NCBI GenBank assembly: GCA_012517635.1
Contig: JAAYUP010000058.1
Span: 1 to 37,212, forward strand
From: Candidatus Atribacter alterifermentans
Lineage (GTDB): Bacteria; Atribacterota; Atribacteria; Atribacterales; Atribacteraceae
Length of the DNA: 37,212 nt
Direction: 5' to 3'
Shown: in pieces, positions 13,872 through 22,052 of the stretch
Layout: the number at the start of each line of letters is the position of its first letter
Position numbering within the stretch: position 1 is the stretch's first letter
Program-made: the position numbers and the translations under genes
The notes under the pieces: model-generated
Databases searched by the model: none
What the model was told of the DNA's origin: nothing
What the model saw: only the letters and a program-made list of their open reading frames with translations

Positions 13872-15134
13872 GTGGATGAAAAAAAGATCGTGGAAGAAAC
13901 GATTGAGAAATATGCTAAATATATTAATCCTGGCTTAGCTCGATATTACAAATTTGCCCAACTTGATACGGTAGAATGGACAAGCGCTGGTTCAAAGGTA
14001 TGGGATGTCTACGGCAATGAATATATTGATTGTTTAGGTGGATTTGGGGTATTCAATGTTGGAAGAAATCACCCCCGAGTTATTCAAGCCATAAAAGAGC
14101 AATTGGAGAGGCTTCCTCTTTCCACTCGCACCCTATTTAATAAACATCAAGCCGATTTAGCCGAAATGTTAGCTCAGATAACTCCTGGCAATCTTCAATA
14201 CTCATTTTTTGGTAATAGTGGGACAGAAGCAGTGGAAGGTGCTTTAAAGTTAGCCCGTTTTTATACCGGCAGAAAAAAACTAATTTCGGCAGAAAATAGT
14301 TTTCATGGTAAAACCATGGGTTCATTAAGTCTTTCAGGGCGGGAGGTTTATAAAAAGCCTTTTTTACCTTGTCTACCAGAAGTATTTCACGTTCCTTTTA
14401 ATGATATCGATGCCTTAAAACAATTGGTAGACAGAGAAACTGCTGCGGTTATATTAGAGCCGATACAGGGTGAAGGTGGTATTAATATTCCATCACCCGA
14501 TTATTTAAAGCACGTGAAATCAATTTGTGAAAAACAGGGAGCTTTACTTATTTTGGATGAAATCCAAACTGGATTGGGTCGAACTGGAAAGATGTTTGCT
14601 TGTGAGCATTTTGATGTGGTACCAGATATAATGACTCTTGCTAAGGGATTAGGTGGTGGCGTGCTCCCCATTGGAGCGTTCATCAGTACTGCTGAGATTT
14701 GGAAAGTATTTGAAAAAAACCCCTTTATTCATTCTTCAACTTTAGGGGGGAATCCTCTTAGCTGTGTTGCTGGATTAGAAACCTTAAAAATCCTTCAAGA
14801 AGAAAATATACCCGAATTAACCAGGATTAAAGGTCAGAAAGCCTTGCAGCGCCTTAGTGAGATTCAAGCTGAGTCACAGGGAATGATTCAGGAAGTGAGA
14901 GGGATGGGTTTATTGATTGGCATCCAATTCGGAGACCCCGATATTGCATCTTTAGTAGCTATGGAAATGGCCCACCGCCATGTTTTGGTGGCTTATACTC
15001 TTAATAATCCAGCGGTCATTCGTATAGAACCTCCCTTGACTATATCTTATGAAGAGCTTGAGATGGCTTTATCGAGACTGACCGAATCCTTGATCTCAGT
15101 GCGAGCATTATTGGATGAGATAGGGGGAGATTAA
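13872..15134 (+). CDS. Class III PLP-dependent aminotransferase (putrescine/ornithine type)
   Basis: A 420-residue fold-type I aminotransferase. Features are VWDVYGNEYIDCLGGFGVFNVGRNHPRV near the N-terminus, FGNSGTEAVEGALKLAR (about 112-128), ENSFHGKTMG, the LILDEIQTGLGRTGKMFA aspartate that contacts PLP, and LAKGLGGG, whose lysine forms the Schiff base. The profile fits putrescine, ornithine or acetylornithine aminotransferases, with putrescine aminotransferase (PatA-like) the closest by eye. The start is GTG 13872, 7 bp after GGAGGG. A 10-codon frame (13847-13879, MKTTEGSTSG) overlaps this start out of phase and may be incidental. The SRPBCC gene follows 5 bp after the stop. Confidence 0.92.
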   Translation: MDEKKIVEETIEKYAKYINPGLARYYKFAQLDTVEWTSAGSKVWDVYGNEYIDCLGGFGVFNVGRNHPRVIQAIKEQLERLPLSTRTLFNKHQADLAEMLAQITPGNLQYSFFGNSGTEAVEGALKLARFYTGRKKLISAENSFHGKTMGSLSLSGREVYKKPFLPCLPEVFHVPFNDIDALKQLVDRETAAVILEPIQGEGGINIPSPDYLKHVKSICEKQGALLILDEIQTGLGRTGKMFACEHFDVVPDIMTLAKGLGGGVLPIGAFISTAEIWKVFEKNPFIHSSTLGGNPLSCVAGLETLKILQEENIPELTRIKGQKALQRLSEIQAESQGMIQEVRGMGLLIGIQFGDPDIASLVAMEMAHRHVLVAYTLNNPAVIRIEPPLTISYEELEMALSRLTESLISVRALLDEIGGD

Positions 15135-15139
15135 AAACC

Positions 15140-15580
15140 ATGGGAAAAGTAAAAGATGTTATTATCATTCAGCAATCAGCCAATAAGGTTTTTCTTGAAG
15201 CTCAAAATATTGAGCAATTAGCAAAATTTCTTCCCGATCTTCAAGAAGTGAAAGTTCTTAAAAAAAATAGCAATGAGGTTGATAGTTTTTGGAAAGGTAG
15301 TTTTCAGGGAAGAGAAGTAAAGTGGACTGAGCGAGATATTTGGGATGAAACCAATAAAGAATGCCGTTTCTTTATATTAGAAGGAGATTTTAAGGTCTAC
15401 CAGGGAATATGGAAATTTATTCCATTATCCGATAAGGAGACAAGAGTAGAACTTGAGATCGAATATGATTTAGGACTTCCATTGGTTGGGGCTTTAATCA
15501 ATACTTTTCTCAAAAAGAAAATGCTCGAGAATACTCAAGCAATGCTAAAAGCCTTAAAGCAAATGATCGAACAAAGATAA
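15140..15580 (+). CDS. SRPBCC (START/polyketide cyclase-like) protein
   Basis: A 146-residue protein of the helix-grip SRPBCC superfamily, closest to polyketide cyclase/dehydrase and Coq10-like lipid-binding proteins. It shows the pattern VFLEAQNIEQLAKFLPDLQEVKVL at the N-terminus, central beta strands (WKGSFQGREVKWTERDIWDE, then YQGIWKFIPLSDKETRVELEIEYDLG) and a long C-terminal helix (MLENTQAMLKALKQMIEQR). Such proteins hold a hydrophobic ligand in a pocket. It follows the aminotransferase by 5 bp and precedes the acyl-reductase-like gene by 255 bp. Binding of a lipid or acyl intermediate is an inference from this context. Confidence 0.8.
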   Translation: MGKVKDVIIIQQSANKVFLEAQNIEQLAKFLPDLQEVKVLKKNSNEVDSFWKGSFQGREVKWTERDIWDETNKECRFFILEGDFKVYQGIWKFIPLSDKETRVELEIEYDLGLPLVGALINTFLKKKMLENTQAMLKALKQMIEQR

Positions 15581-15835
15581 TTCTGGTTTGCTAAAGAAAA
15601 GATGAAGTTAAAGAATGTGGTCTCAAACTGATTCAATTTATTTTCAGTGAAAGTGTAACGCTTATTTTTAAAGAAAGATTATCCTACAAGCTAAGTAAGA
15701 ATAAAGGGGATTTGAAGAAGAAAATAAGAAGGTTTAAAGATATAATTTCTACAGGTCTCAAAGAAATCTACAAAAATTACTCTCATTTTTAAGTTTTTGG
15801 CTCATCACAGTATTGGAAGATTGAAGGTGAATTTC

Positions 15836-16900
15836 ATGGATAGCTTTGCTTTTATAATCCATGCAATGGATGTCCAAGATATCAAAGATCATAAAAAAAT
15901 ACTCCGTGTTTTACCTAACCGGTCGGTAGAGTATCTTGCTTCACATATTTCACCATTTGTTCTCTCCCATGTTACTGGCGTTCGCTCACAAGAAACTGGA
16001 AAGGAAATCGAAGGTTGGTTTGTGGGTCTTCCCATGACTTCAAGGGTTCTCATCGAGTACCCATTTTCTTTTGTATCGAAGCAAATCCATAAATGTGGTC
16101 TATTAGCAGAAAAGCTTGGGGCTAAAATTATTGGCTTAGGTGCCTTTACCTCAGTAGCCGGTGATGGAGGCATAACTCCAAAAAAAGGTTTAAAAATTGC
16201 CGTTACGACTGGCAATAGTTATACTGTAGCCACTGCCTTGGAAGCAACTGTGATGGCAGCACAAAAAATGTCGATCGATTTTATTGATGAAGAATATGCA
16301 ATTGTTGGTGCTACCGGCTCAATTGGAAGAGCCTGTGCCCTCATTTTAGCACAGGAAAAAAAGAAAGTGAGGGTTATAGGGCGGGATCAAGAAAAGGTGA
16401 AGAATGTCCAACGGGAAGTTGAGCAGTTTTCTTTTCATCCAGTGAAGGGATTTACCGATATTGAACAGGGAATCAAAGGATGTCGAATTATTTTAACCGT
16501 TACCTCAGCCATAGAAACAATAGTTCAAAGTCAGTGGATTGAGCGAGGAGCTGTTGTTTGCGATGTGTCAAGGCCCCGAAATGTAGCCAAAGAAATCATG
16601 CAGTCCCGAAAGGATATTTTAGTTATTGAAGGTGGAATTGTCGATGTGCCTGGCAAACCCGATTTTGGAATGAATTTTGGATATCCACCGGGCAAGGCTT
16701 ATGCTTGTATGTCAGAAACGATGATCCTCACATTAGAAGGTCGATTTGAAGATTATACTCTTGGTAAAGAAGTCCAAGTTGAACGTGTGAAAGAAATAAG
16801 TAATCTTGCTTTAAAACATGGTTTTAAGGTATCAGGAATTCGTAGCTTTGATAAAGAATTGACCGATGAAGAAATCGAGATGATTAAAAAAGCTATTTAA
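15836..16900 (+). CDS. COG5322 dehydrogenase, acyl-ACP-reductase-like
   Basis: A 354-residue Rossmann enzyme of the COG5322 group, often labelled shikimate dehydrogenase or predicted amino acid dehydrogenase. I use ATG 15836, behind AAGGTGA at 15824-15830, instead of an in-frame TTG at 15797. Motifs are SHVTGVRS, EGWFVG, LGAFTSVAGDGGIT, TTGNSYTVATALE (about 124-136), nucleotide-binding GATGSIG (158-164) and YACMSETMILTLEG with C291. The arrangement and this Cys align by eye with cyanobacterial acyl-ACP reductase (ACFAEAMLLEFEG), where the Cys carries the acyl thioester. Reduction of an acyl thioester to an aldehyde is therefore plausible, and the nearby aminotransferase could then aminate it. 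That pathway is inference. Confidence 0.85.
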   Translation: MDSFAFIIHAMDVQDIKDHKKILRVLPNRSVEYLASHISPFVLSHVTGVRSQETGKEIEGWFVGLPMTSRVLIEYPFSFVSKQIHKCGLLAEKLGAKIIGLGAFTSVAGDGGITPKKGLKIAVTTGNSYTVATALEATVMAAQKMSIDFIDEEYAIVGATGSIGRACALILAQEKKKVRVIGRDQEKVKNVQREVEQFSFHPVKGFTDIEQGIKGCRIILTVTSAIETIVQSQWIERGAVVCDVSRPRNVAKEIMQSRKDILVIEGGIVDVPGKPDFGMNFGYPPGKAYACMSETMILTLEGRFEDYTLGKEVQVERVKEISNLALKHGFKVSGIRSFDKELTDEEIEMIKKAI

Positions 16901-16944
16901 TTCATGAATGGGTTTCAGAAAAATTAATAAGGAGGATAATTAAT

Positions 16945-18210
16945 ATGACTTCTCGAGAGAGAATTTTAGCCGCAATCAATCACAAAACTCCAGATAAAAT
17001 TCCTTTGGACTTGGGATCAACGCTCATCAGTGGTATTCATGTAAGTAGTCTTCATAAGCTCAAAGTTGCCTTGGGATTAATAAAGGAAAATGAACCGGTG
17101 AAGGTCTATGACCCCTTTCAAATGCTTGGGGAAGTAGACGATGATCTCCGTGATGTATTGGGAATTGATACAGTTCCATTGCCATCTATAAAAAATTTTT
17201 TTGGTTTTAAAAATGAAAACTGGAAACCATGGACTTTTTTTGATGGGACACCGGTTTTAGTTCCGGAAAAATTTAATACCATACCAGAACCAAACGGTGA
17301 CATTCTTCAGTACCCTGAAGGGGATCGATCAGTACCAGCTTCGATGAGAATGCCAAAAGATGGATTTTATCATGATTCTATTATACGGCAAAAGCCAATA
17401 CGCGATGATTCAGAGCTAAAAGTGGAAGACCAAATCGAAGAATATTCAATAATGAGCGATGAAGACTTGGCTTATTATCAAAAAGAAGCATATAGACTTT
17501 ATGAAGAAACTGATCGTGCGGTTATTTTTGGTGGGGTGCCAGGAACCAATTTGGGTGATATTGCTTTGGTACCCGGACCAGGGATGAAAAATCCTCGGGG
17601 AATTCGAGATGTTGAGGAATGGTATATTTCCCTCATGACTCGTAAGGATTTTTTAAAAGAAGTATTTTCACGGATGACTGAAATTGGTTTAAAAAATCTA
17701 AAACTCATGCATGAGGCAGTAGGTGAAAAAATTCAAGTCATAGTTCTTTCAGGTACTGATTTTGGATCCCAAAATTGTCCGTTTATTTCACCAAGCCTTT
17801 ATCGAGAGCTTTTTAAACCTTTCCATAAAGAAATGAATCAATGGATTCATAAAAACACCCAATGGAAAGTGTTTATACATACCTGTGGATCCGTTTATGA
17901 TCTTCTTCCTGATTTTAAAGAGGCTGGTTTTGATATTCTTAATCCAGTTCAAATTTCTGCAGCCAAAATGGATCCGAAAGAGCTTAAAGAACATTTTGGT
18001 TCAGACTTTACATTTTGGGGAGGAGGAGTGAATCCTCAATCAACTCTTCCCTTTGGTTCTCCTGAGGATGTTCGTCAAGAAGTCAGATATTTGATCAATA
18101 CCTTCAAACCTAATGGGGGGTTTGTTTTTGCTAATGTCCATAATATTCAAGCAAAAATTCCAGTAGAAAATTTACTCGCTTTTTTCGAAGCTTTTCAGGA
18201 AAACCGTTAA
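16945..18210 (+). CDS. URO-D-family protein (MtaA/CmuA-like methyltransferase fold)
   Basis: A 421-residue protein of the uroporphyrinogen decarboxylase superfamily. It begins TSRERILAAINHKTPDKIPLDLG, the usual start of the non-heme branch. It carries IHTCGSVYDLLPDF, whose HxCG (H312, C314) is the zinc-ligand motif of corrinoid-dependent methyltransferases such as MtaA, and GGGVNPQSTLPFG near the C-terminus. It is too long and too divergent to be HemE. AAGGAGG lies before the ATG. It follows the COG5322 gene by 44 bp and precedes a sugar ABC operon; a predicted promoter in between suggests separate transcription of the latter. No corrinoid protein is encoded nearby, so a different role is possible. 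Confidence 0.85.
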   Translation: MTSRERILAAINHKTPDKIPLDLGSTLISGIHVSSLHKLKVALGLIKENEPVKVYDPFQMLGEVDDDLRDVLGIDTVPLPSIKNFFGFKNENWKPWTFFDGTPVLVPEKFNTIPEPNGDILQYPEGDRSVPASMRMPKDGFYHDSIIRQKPIRDDSELKVEDQIEEYSIMSDEDLAYYQKEAYRLYEETDRAVIFGGVPGTNLGDIALVPGPGMKNPRGIRDVEEWYISLMTRKDFLKEVFSRMTEIGLKNLKLMHEAVGEKIQVIVLSGTDFGSQNCPFISPSLYRELFKPFHKEMNQWIHKNTQWKVFIHTCGSVYDLLPDFKEAGFDILNPVQISAAKMDPKELKEHFGSDFTFWGGGVNPQSTLPFGSPEDVRQEVRYLINTFKPNGGFVFANVHNIQAKIPVENLLAFFEAFQENR

Positions 18211-18281
18211 AAATTAAATGGTATTAAAATTCAATAAGAAATATTCTTATCTTATAAATAAATAGTTAATTAATTAATAAA

Positions 18282-18312
18282 TTGATATAATTATTTATTA
18301 TCATGATAAAAT
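18282..18312 (+). promoter_or_regulatory. Candidate promoter with palindromic operator for sugar ABC operon 1
   Basis: TTGATA (18282-18287) and an extended -10 TGATAAAAT (18304-18312) are spaced 19 bp apart. The perfect 12-bp palindrome TTATCATGATAA (18298-18309) overlaps the -10, a suitable place for a repressor. A leader follows with GGGAGGTGG at 18319-18327 that serves no visible gene. Confidence 0.45.
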
Positions 18313-18386
18313 AGAGTTGGGAGGTGGAATCTGAATAATTTAAGATGTTCAGTTTTAGAAAAAAATAAATCGAGGTGGAAAAGAAC

Positions 18387-19358
18387 ATGAAAAAGATGAT
18401 GCTTTTTATCATGATATTAGTAGGTATTTTCAGTTTTATGATTCCAGCGTTTGCTGAAGAAAAATTACCAATTTCTGAACAACTTTATATTGAAGTTTCA
18501 GCATTAGGGAGCTTAGATTATTTTTATGATCATAAATTAGGAATGGAATTAGCTGGTAAATATTTAGGAGTAAAAACTGAATATGTAGGACCAGCTGATT
18601 ATGATATGGCAGCCATGATCACCGCATTTGAACAAGCCATTGCCAAAAAACCCCAGGGGATATTGGTGGTTGGTTTTGAGCCTTCACTCGACGCAATTGT
18701 TGATAAAGCTATTGATGCTGGTATCCCAGTTGTTACACTTGATGCCGATTTGCCAGGTTCAAAAAGAATTGCCTTTGTTGGAACGGGCAATTATCAAGCA
18801 GGTTTTGAGGGAGGTAAAAAGCTAGCTTCTCTCGTTGGCGAAAAAGGAAAAGTTGCAATAATGACCAGACCAGGCCAATCTAATTTGGAAGAGCGAATTG
18901 TTGGATATAAAGATGCTTTGGCTCAATATCCCGATATTGAGATAGTACAGATTGCTGATACTCAGTCAGACCCAACAGTTGCTGCTCAAGCTGCTGCAGC
19001 TCTTCTTCAAAAATACCCAGACTTAGCTGGTATTGGTTGTGTTGAAGCTGCTGGTGGGGCCGGGGCTGCTACCGCGGTTAATGAAGCAGGAAAAGCGGGT
19101 CAGGTTAAGATTGTTTCCATGGATAGAGGAAATGATGTTTTGGAATACATCAAAGACGGGATCATTTCTGCATCGGTCGCTCAGCAGACTGCTTTAATGC
19201 CATTTTATGGTACTCAGATTCTATTTAACCTTTATAATTACGACATTCCAATTTCCAGCGATAATGCAAAAGCTAAGATTTCAGGGGCGCCAGCCGTCAT
19301 AGATACTGGTGTTGTTATTGTAGATGAATCGAATTATGAATATTTTATGAGAGATTAA
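18387..19358 (+). CDS. Sugar ABC transporter periplasmic substrate-binding protein (ribose-type)
   Basis: A 323-residue type-I periplasmic binding protein that captures a sugar or related solute outside the inner membrane. Residues 1-23 form a Sec signal peptide (MKKMMLFIMILVGIFSFMIPAFA, cut before EE) without a lipobox. The mature part has the family pattern QAIAKKPQGILVVGFEPS, AGIPVVTLDADLPGSKRIAFVGTGN, and IGCVEAAGGAGAATAVNEAGKAGQVKIVSMD. I use ATG 18387, 8 bp after GAGGTGG; a GTG at 18375 overlaps that site. A long hairpin follows the stop and precedes the ATPase gene. The bound sugar cannot be read from the sequence. Confidence 0.92.
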   Translation: MKKMMLFIMILVGIFSFMIPAFAEEKLPISEQLYIEVSALGSLDYFYDHKLGMELAGKYLGVKTEYVGPADYDMAAMITAFEQAIAKKPQGILVVGFEPSLDAIVDKAIDAGIPVVTLDADLPGSKRIAFVGTGNYQAGFEGGKKLASLVGEKGKVAIMTRPGQSNLEERIVGYKDALAQYPDIEIVQIADTQSDPTVAAQAAAALLQKYPDLAGIGCVEAAGGAGAATAVNEAGKAGQVKIVSMDRGNDVLEYIKDGIISASVAQQTALMPFYGTQILFNLYNYDIPISSDNAKAKISGAPAVIDTGVVIVDESNYEYFMRD

Positions 19359-19378
19359 TATAACCAAAGATAAATTGG

Positions 19379-19424
19379 TAATCACAAAGGAGCGTGTATC
19401 CATTATCACGCTCCTTTGTGATTA
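19379..19424 (+). terminator. Long intercistronic hairpin between binding protein and ATPase genes
   Basis: TAATCACAAAGGAGCGTG (19379-19396) pairs perfectly with its complement at 19407-19424 around a 10-nt loop. Only a weak T-rich tract follows, so partial termination or 3'-end protection of the binding-protein mRNA is more likely than full termination. Confidence 0.75.
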
Positions 19425-19491
19425 TTGGTTATTTATTCGATTGAGGGAAGCGTAGAAATATTAGTGATACTCATCGTTATTGGAGGAATTT

Positions 19492-21006
19492 ATGGATAAA
19501 TCAATAATTTTAGAAGCGCGAGATATCGTAAAAAACTTTCCTGGAGTTCGAGCTCTTGATGGAGTTCAATTTCAACTACAGAAGGGCGAAGTCCATGCTC
19601 TGGTGGGTGAAAATGGAGCCGGGAAAAGCACTTTAATGCACATCTTAGGAGGAGCGTATAAACCTGATAGTGGAGATGTATTCATCGAGGGCAAGAAAGT
19701 TAAATTACAAAATCCATACCATGCATCTCAGGAGGGGATAAGCGTTGTTTATCAGGAATTGAGTTTAGTACAGAATCTTTCAATCGCTGAAAATATTTTT
19801 GCCAATCGTCAGCCTCTTAAGCGTATGAAACTGGTTGATTGGAGTCTTTTGTATCAAAAAACATTAGAAATATTAAAATATTTTGATTTGGTGATTGATC
19901 CTCGTACTCCAGTAAAAGAATTGTCGGTTGCTGAGCAGCAAGTCGTTGAAATTCTTAAAGCAATTTCCTGTAATCCAAAAGTACTCATACTGGATGAGCC
20001 AACTTCTTCATTAACCCAGGTAGAAACCAAACTTCTTTTTAAGAATATTCAGTTTTTAAAAGAAAAAGGAGTATCTTTTGTTTATATTTCTCATCATCTT
20101 CAAGAAATATTTGAAATCGCTGATCGGGTAACTATTTTTAGAGACGGAAAATATATTGATACTCGGAACATTTCTGAAGTAAATGAAGAACAGGTTGTAA
20201 AGCTCATGGTAGGTCGAGAAATTCAAAATATGTATGGAGATCGGAATGCGAAAATTGGTGAGGAATATTTTCAGGTTGAAAATCTCTCTCAAGATGGGGT
20301 CTTCACTGAAATATCTTTTTCTTTGAAAAGAGGAGAAATATTAGGAATAGCTGGATTAGTTGGAGCGGGAAGGACAGAGTTAGTCAGAGCAATATTTGGC
20401 TTAGAGCCATTTTCTGAGGGAAGTATAAGACTTAATGGGAAGGTTTTGTCAATACATTCTCCCAGAGATGCCATTCAAGAAGGAATTGCTTACTTAACAG
20501 AGGATAGAAAACAACAGGGTCTTTTTTTAAAAATGAGTTATCGTGAAGACTTGATAGCACCAGATATGAAGCGTTTTATAAAGGGTATGAATATTCTTGA
20601 TGAAAGTAAAATAACTACTTTTGCTGAACAATCACGAAAACAATTTAAAATTATTACTCCAACAATTTTTCAAAAAGTCAGAAATCTTTCAGGTGGAAAT
20701 CAGCAGAAAGTATTGTTATCTATGTGGGTGGGAATTAACCCGAAAGTTTTAATTGTTGATGAACCGACCCGAGGGGTTGATGTAGGAGCCCGAAGAGAAA
20801 TCTATAAAATTATGCGAGACTTAACCTTATCAGGTGTTGGAATTGTTATGATATCATCTGATTTACCCGAAGTTTTAGGTGTAAGTGATCGCATTCTGGT
20901 AATGAGGGGTGGACGTATTGTTGGAGAATTTAATCAAAATGAAGCAACCGAAGAAAGAGTCATTACTTGTGCTACAGGTGTAGGGAAAGTGAACATGCTA
21001 ACTTGA
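19492..21006 (+). CDS. Sugar ABC transporter ATP-binding protein (RbsA/MglA type, two ATPase domains)
   Basis: A 504-residue cytoplasmic protein with two fused ABC domains. Domain 1 has Walker A GENGAGKST (39-47), LSVAEQQ as signature and LILDEPTSSL as Walker B. Domain 2 has a degenerate P-loop (GLVGAGRTEL), an intact LSGGNQQK signature and LIVDEPTRGVDVGAR. This asymmetry is normal for the ribose/galactose family. I use ATG 19492 behind GGAGGA (19482-19487); a TTG at 19480 overlaps that site. The permease gene follows 24 bp downstream, so ATPase and permease are co-transcribed with the binding protein through the intervening hairpin. Confidence 0.95.
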   Translation: MDKSIILEARDIVKNFPGVRALDGVQFQLQKGEVHALVGENGAGKSTLMHILGGAYKPDSGDVFIEGKKVKLQNPYHASQEGISVVYQELSLVQNLSIAENIFANRQPLKRMKLVDWSLLYQKTLEILKYFDLVIDPRTPVKELSVAEQQVVEILKAISCNPKVLILDEPTSSLTQVETKLLFKNIQFLKEKGVSFVYISHHLQEIFEIADRVTIFRDGKYIDTRNISEVNEEQVVKLMVGREIQNMYGDRNAKIGEEYFQVENLSQDGVFTEISFSLKRGEILGIAGLVGAGRTELVRAIFGLEPFSEGSIRLNGKVLSIHSPRDAIQEGIAYLTEDRKQQGLFLKMSYREDLIAPDMKRFIKGMNILDESKITTFAEQSRKQFKIITPTIFQKVRNLSGGNQQKVLLSMWVGINPKVLIVDEPTRGVDVGARREIYKIMRDLTLSGVGIVMISSDLPEVLGVSDRILVMRGGRIVGEFNQNEATEERVITCATGVGKVNMLT

Positions 21007-21030
21007 GAAAACCCATAAAGGAGAAATCGA

Positions 21031-22011
21031 ATGAGTCAACTAGAGCAAACCAAAAATCATCGAAACCTATGGCGAAGCCTAACTGAAATTCATGAATTCA
21101 TGATTTTATTTATTATTATTGGTGCTGTAATCCTTATGACTATATTGTCACCGATATTCTTTACTTCAGGAAATGTCCTGGCTACTCTTTTAAGCCTATC
21201 GATCGAAAGTATCATTGCTATTGGAATGACAGTTTTAATGGTTTCAGGCGGATTTGATATGTCTGTAGGTTCAACAGTTGGTTTTACCGGGGCAATGGCA
21301 GCAATGCTAATGACTAGGGGAATACCAGTTATTTTAGCAATTTTGGTGGGAATAGGCTTAGGAGTTTTAATTGGAATGGGTAATGGCTTGATTATATCAA
21401 AAGTTGGGATAAATCCATTCATTACGACTTTAGGAATGCTTAATTTAGTTCGAGGTCTCTTGTTGGTGATAACCAAAGGGAAAAATATTACTGGTCTTCC
21501 TGATTCTTTTAAAATGTTAGGCCAGGGTAAAATTTTTAATGTTCAGTACCCAATTCTGATCGCCATTATTTTAGTTATTATAGGAGATTTTTTACTCCGT
21601 AAATCTCAATTCTTTCGGCAAAATTATTATATTGGTGGTAATGAAAGAGCGGCTTTGTTATCGGGAATTAATGTTAGTAAAATGAAAGTATTTAATTATG
21701 CCCTTACCGGTGGATTAGCAGCGTTTGCTGGTATCATTATGACCGCTCGCTTAGGAGCGGCATCGGTATCGGCGGGTACCGGTTTGGAGCTCAGGGTTAT
21801 TTCGGCAGTTATTATTGGTGGTGCCAGCTTACAGGGTGGAGAGGGTACAGTTGCCGGTGCTTTTTTGGGGACCCTTTTAATGGCTTTAATTCAGAATTCT
21901 CTGACTCTTTTAGGGGTAGATGTTTACTGGAACACTTTTGTTATCGGAACAACTCTTTTAGTTGCAGTGATGATTGATACTTTAAGCAAAAAGAAAAAAG
22001 GCCTTTTATAA
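21031..22011 (+). CDS. Sugar ABC transporter permease (RbsC-like)
   Basis: A 326-residue inner-membrane permease with about eight to ten hydrophobic helices. It contains the family segments MVSGGFDMSVGSTVGFTGA, GLIISKVGINPFITTLGM, and GGNERAALLSGINVSKMKVFNYALTGGLAA, the cytoplasmic loop that contacts the ATPase. These are followed by ISAVIIGGASLQGGEGTVAGAFLGTLLM. It is the only permease in this operon, so it probably works as a homodimer. AAAGGAG before the ATG supports the start. The next gene is a URO-D-family protein 41 bp downstream, which is an unusual companion. Confidence 0.93.
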   Translation: MSQLEQTKNHRNLWRSLTEIHEFMILFIIIGAVILMTILSPIFFTSGNVLATLLSLSIESIIAIGMTVLMVSGGFDMSVGSTVGFTGAMAAMLMTRGIPVILAILVGIGLGVLIGMGNGLIISKVGINPFITTLGMLNLVRGLLLVITKGKNITGLPDSFKMLGQGKIFNVQYPILIAIILVIIGDFLLRKSQFFRQNYYIGGNERAALLSGINVSKMKVFNYALTGGLAAFAGIIMTARLGAASVSAGTGLELRVISAVIIGGASLQGGEGTVAGAFLGTLLMALIQNSLTLLGVDVYWNTFVIGTTLLVAVMIDTLSKKKKGLL

Positions 22012-22052
22012 AAAACCTTATAGAAAAATAGCTTAATTCAAGGAGAATATGA

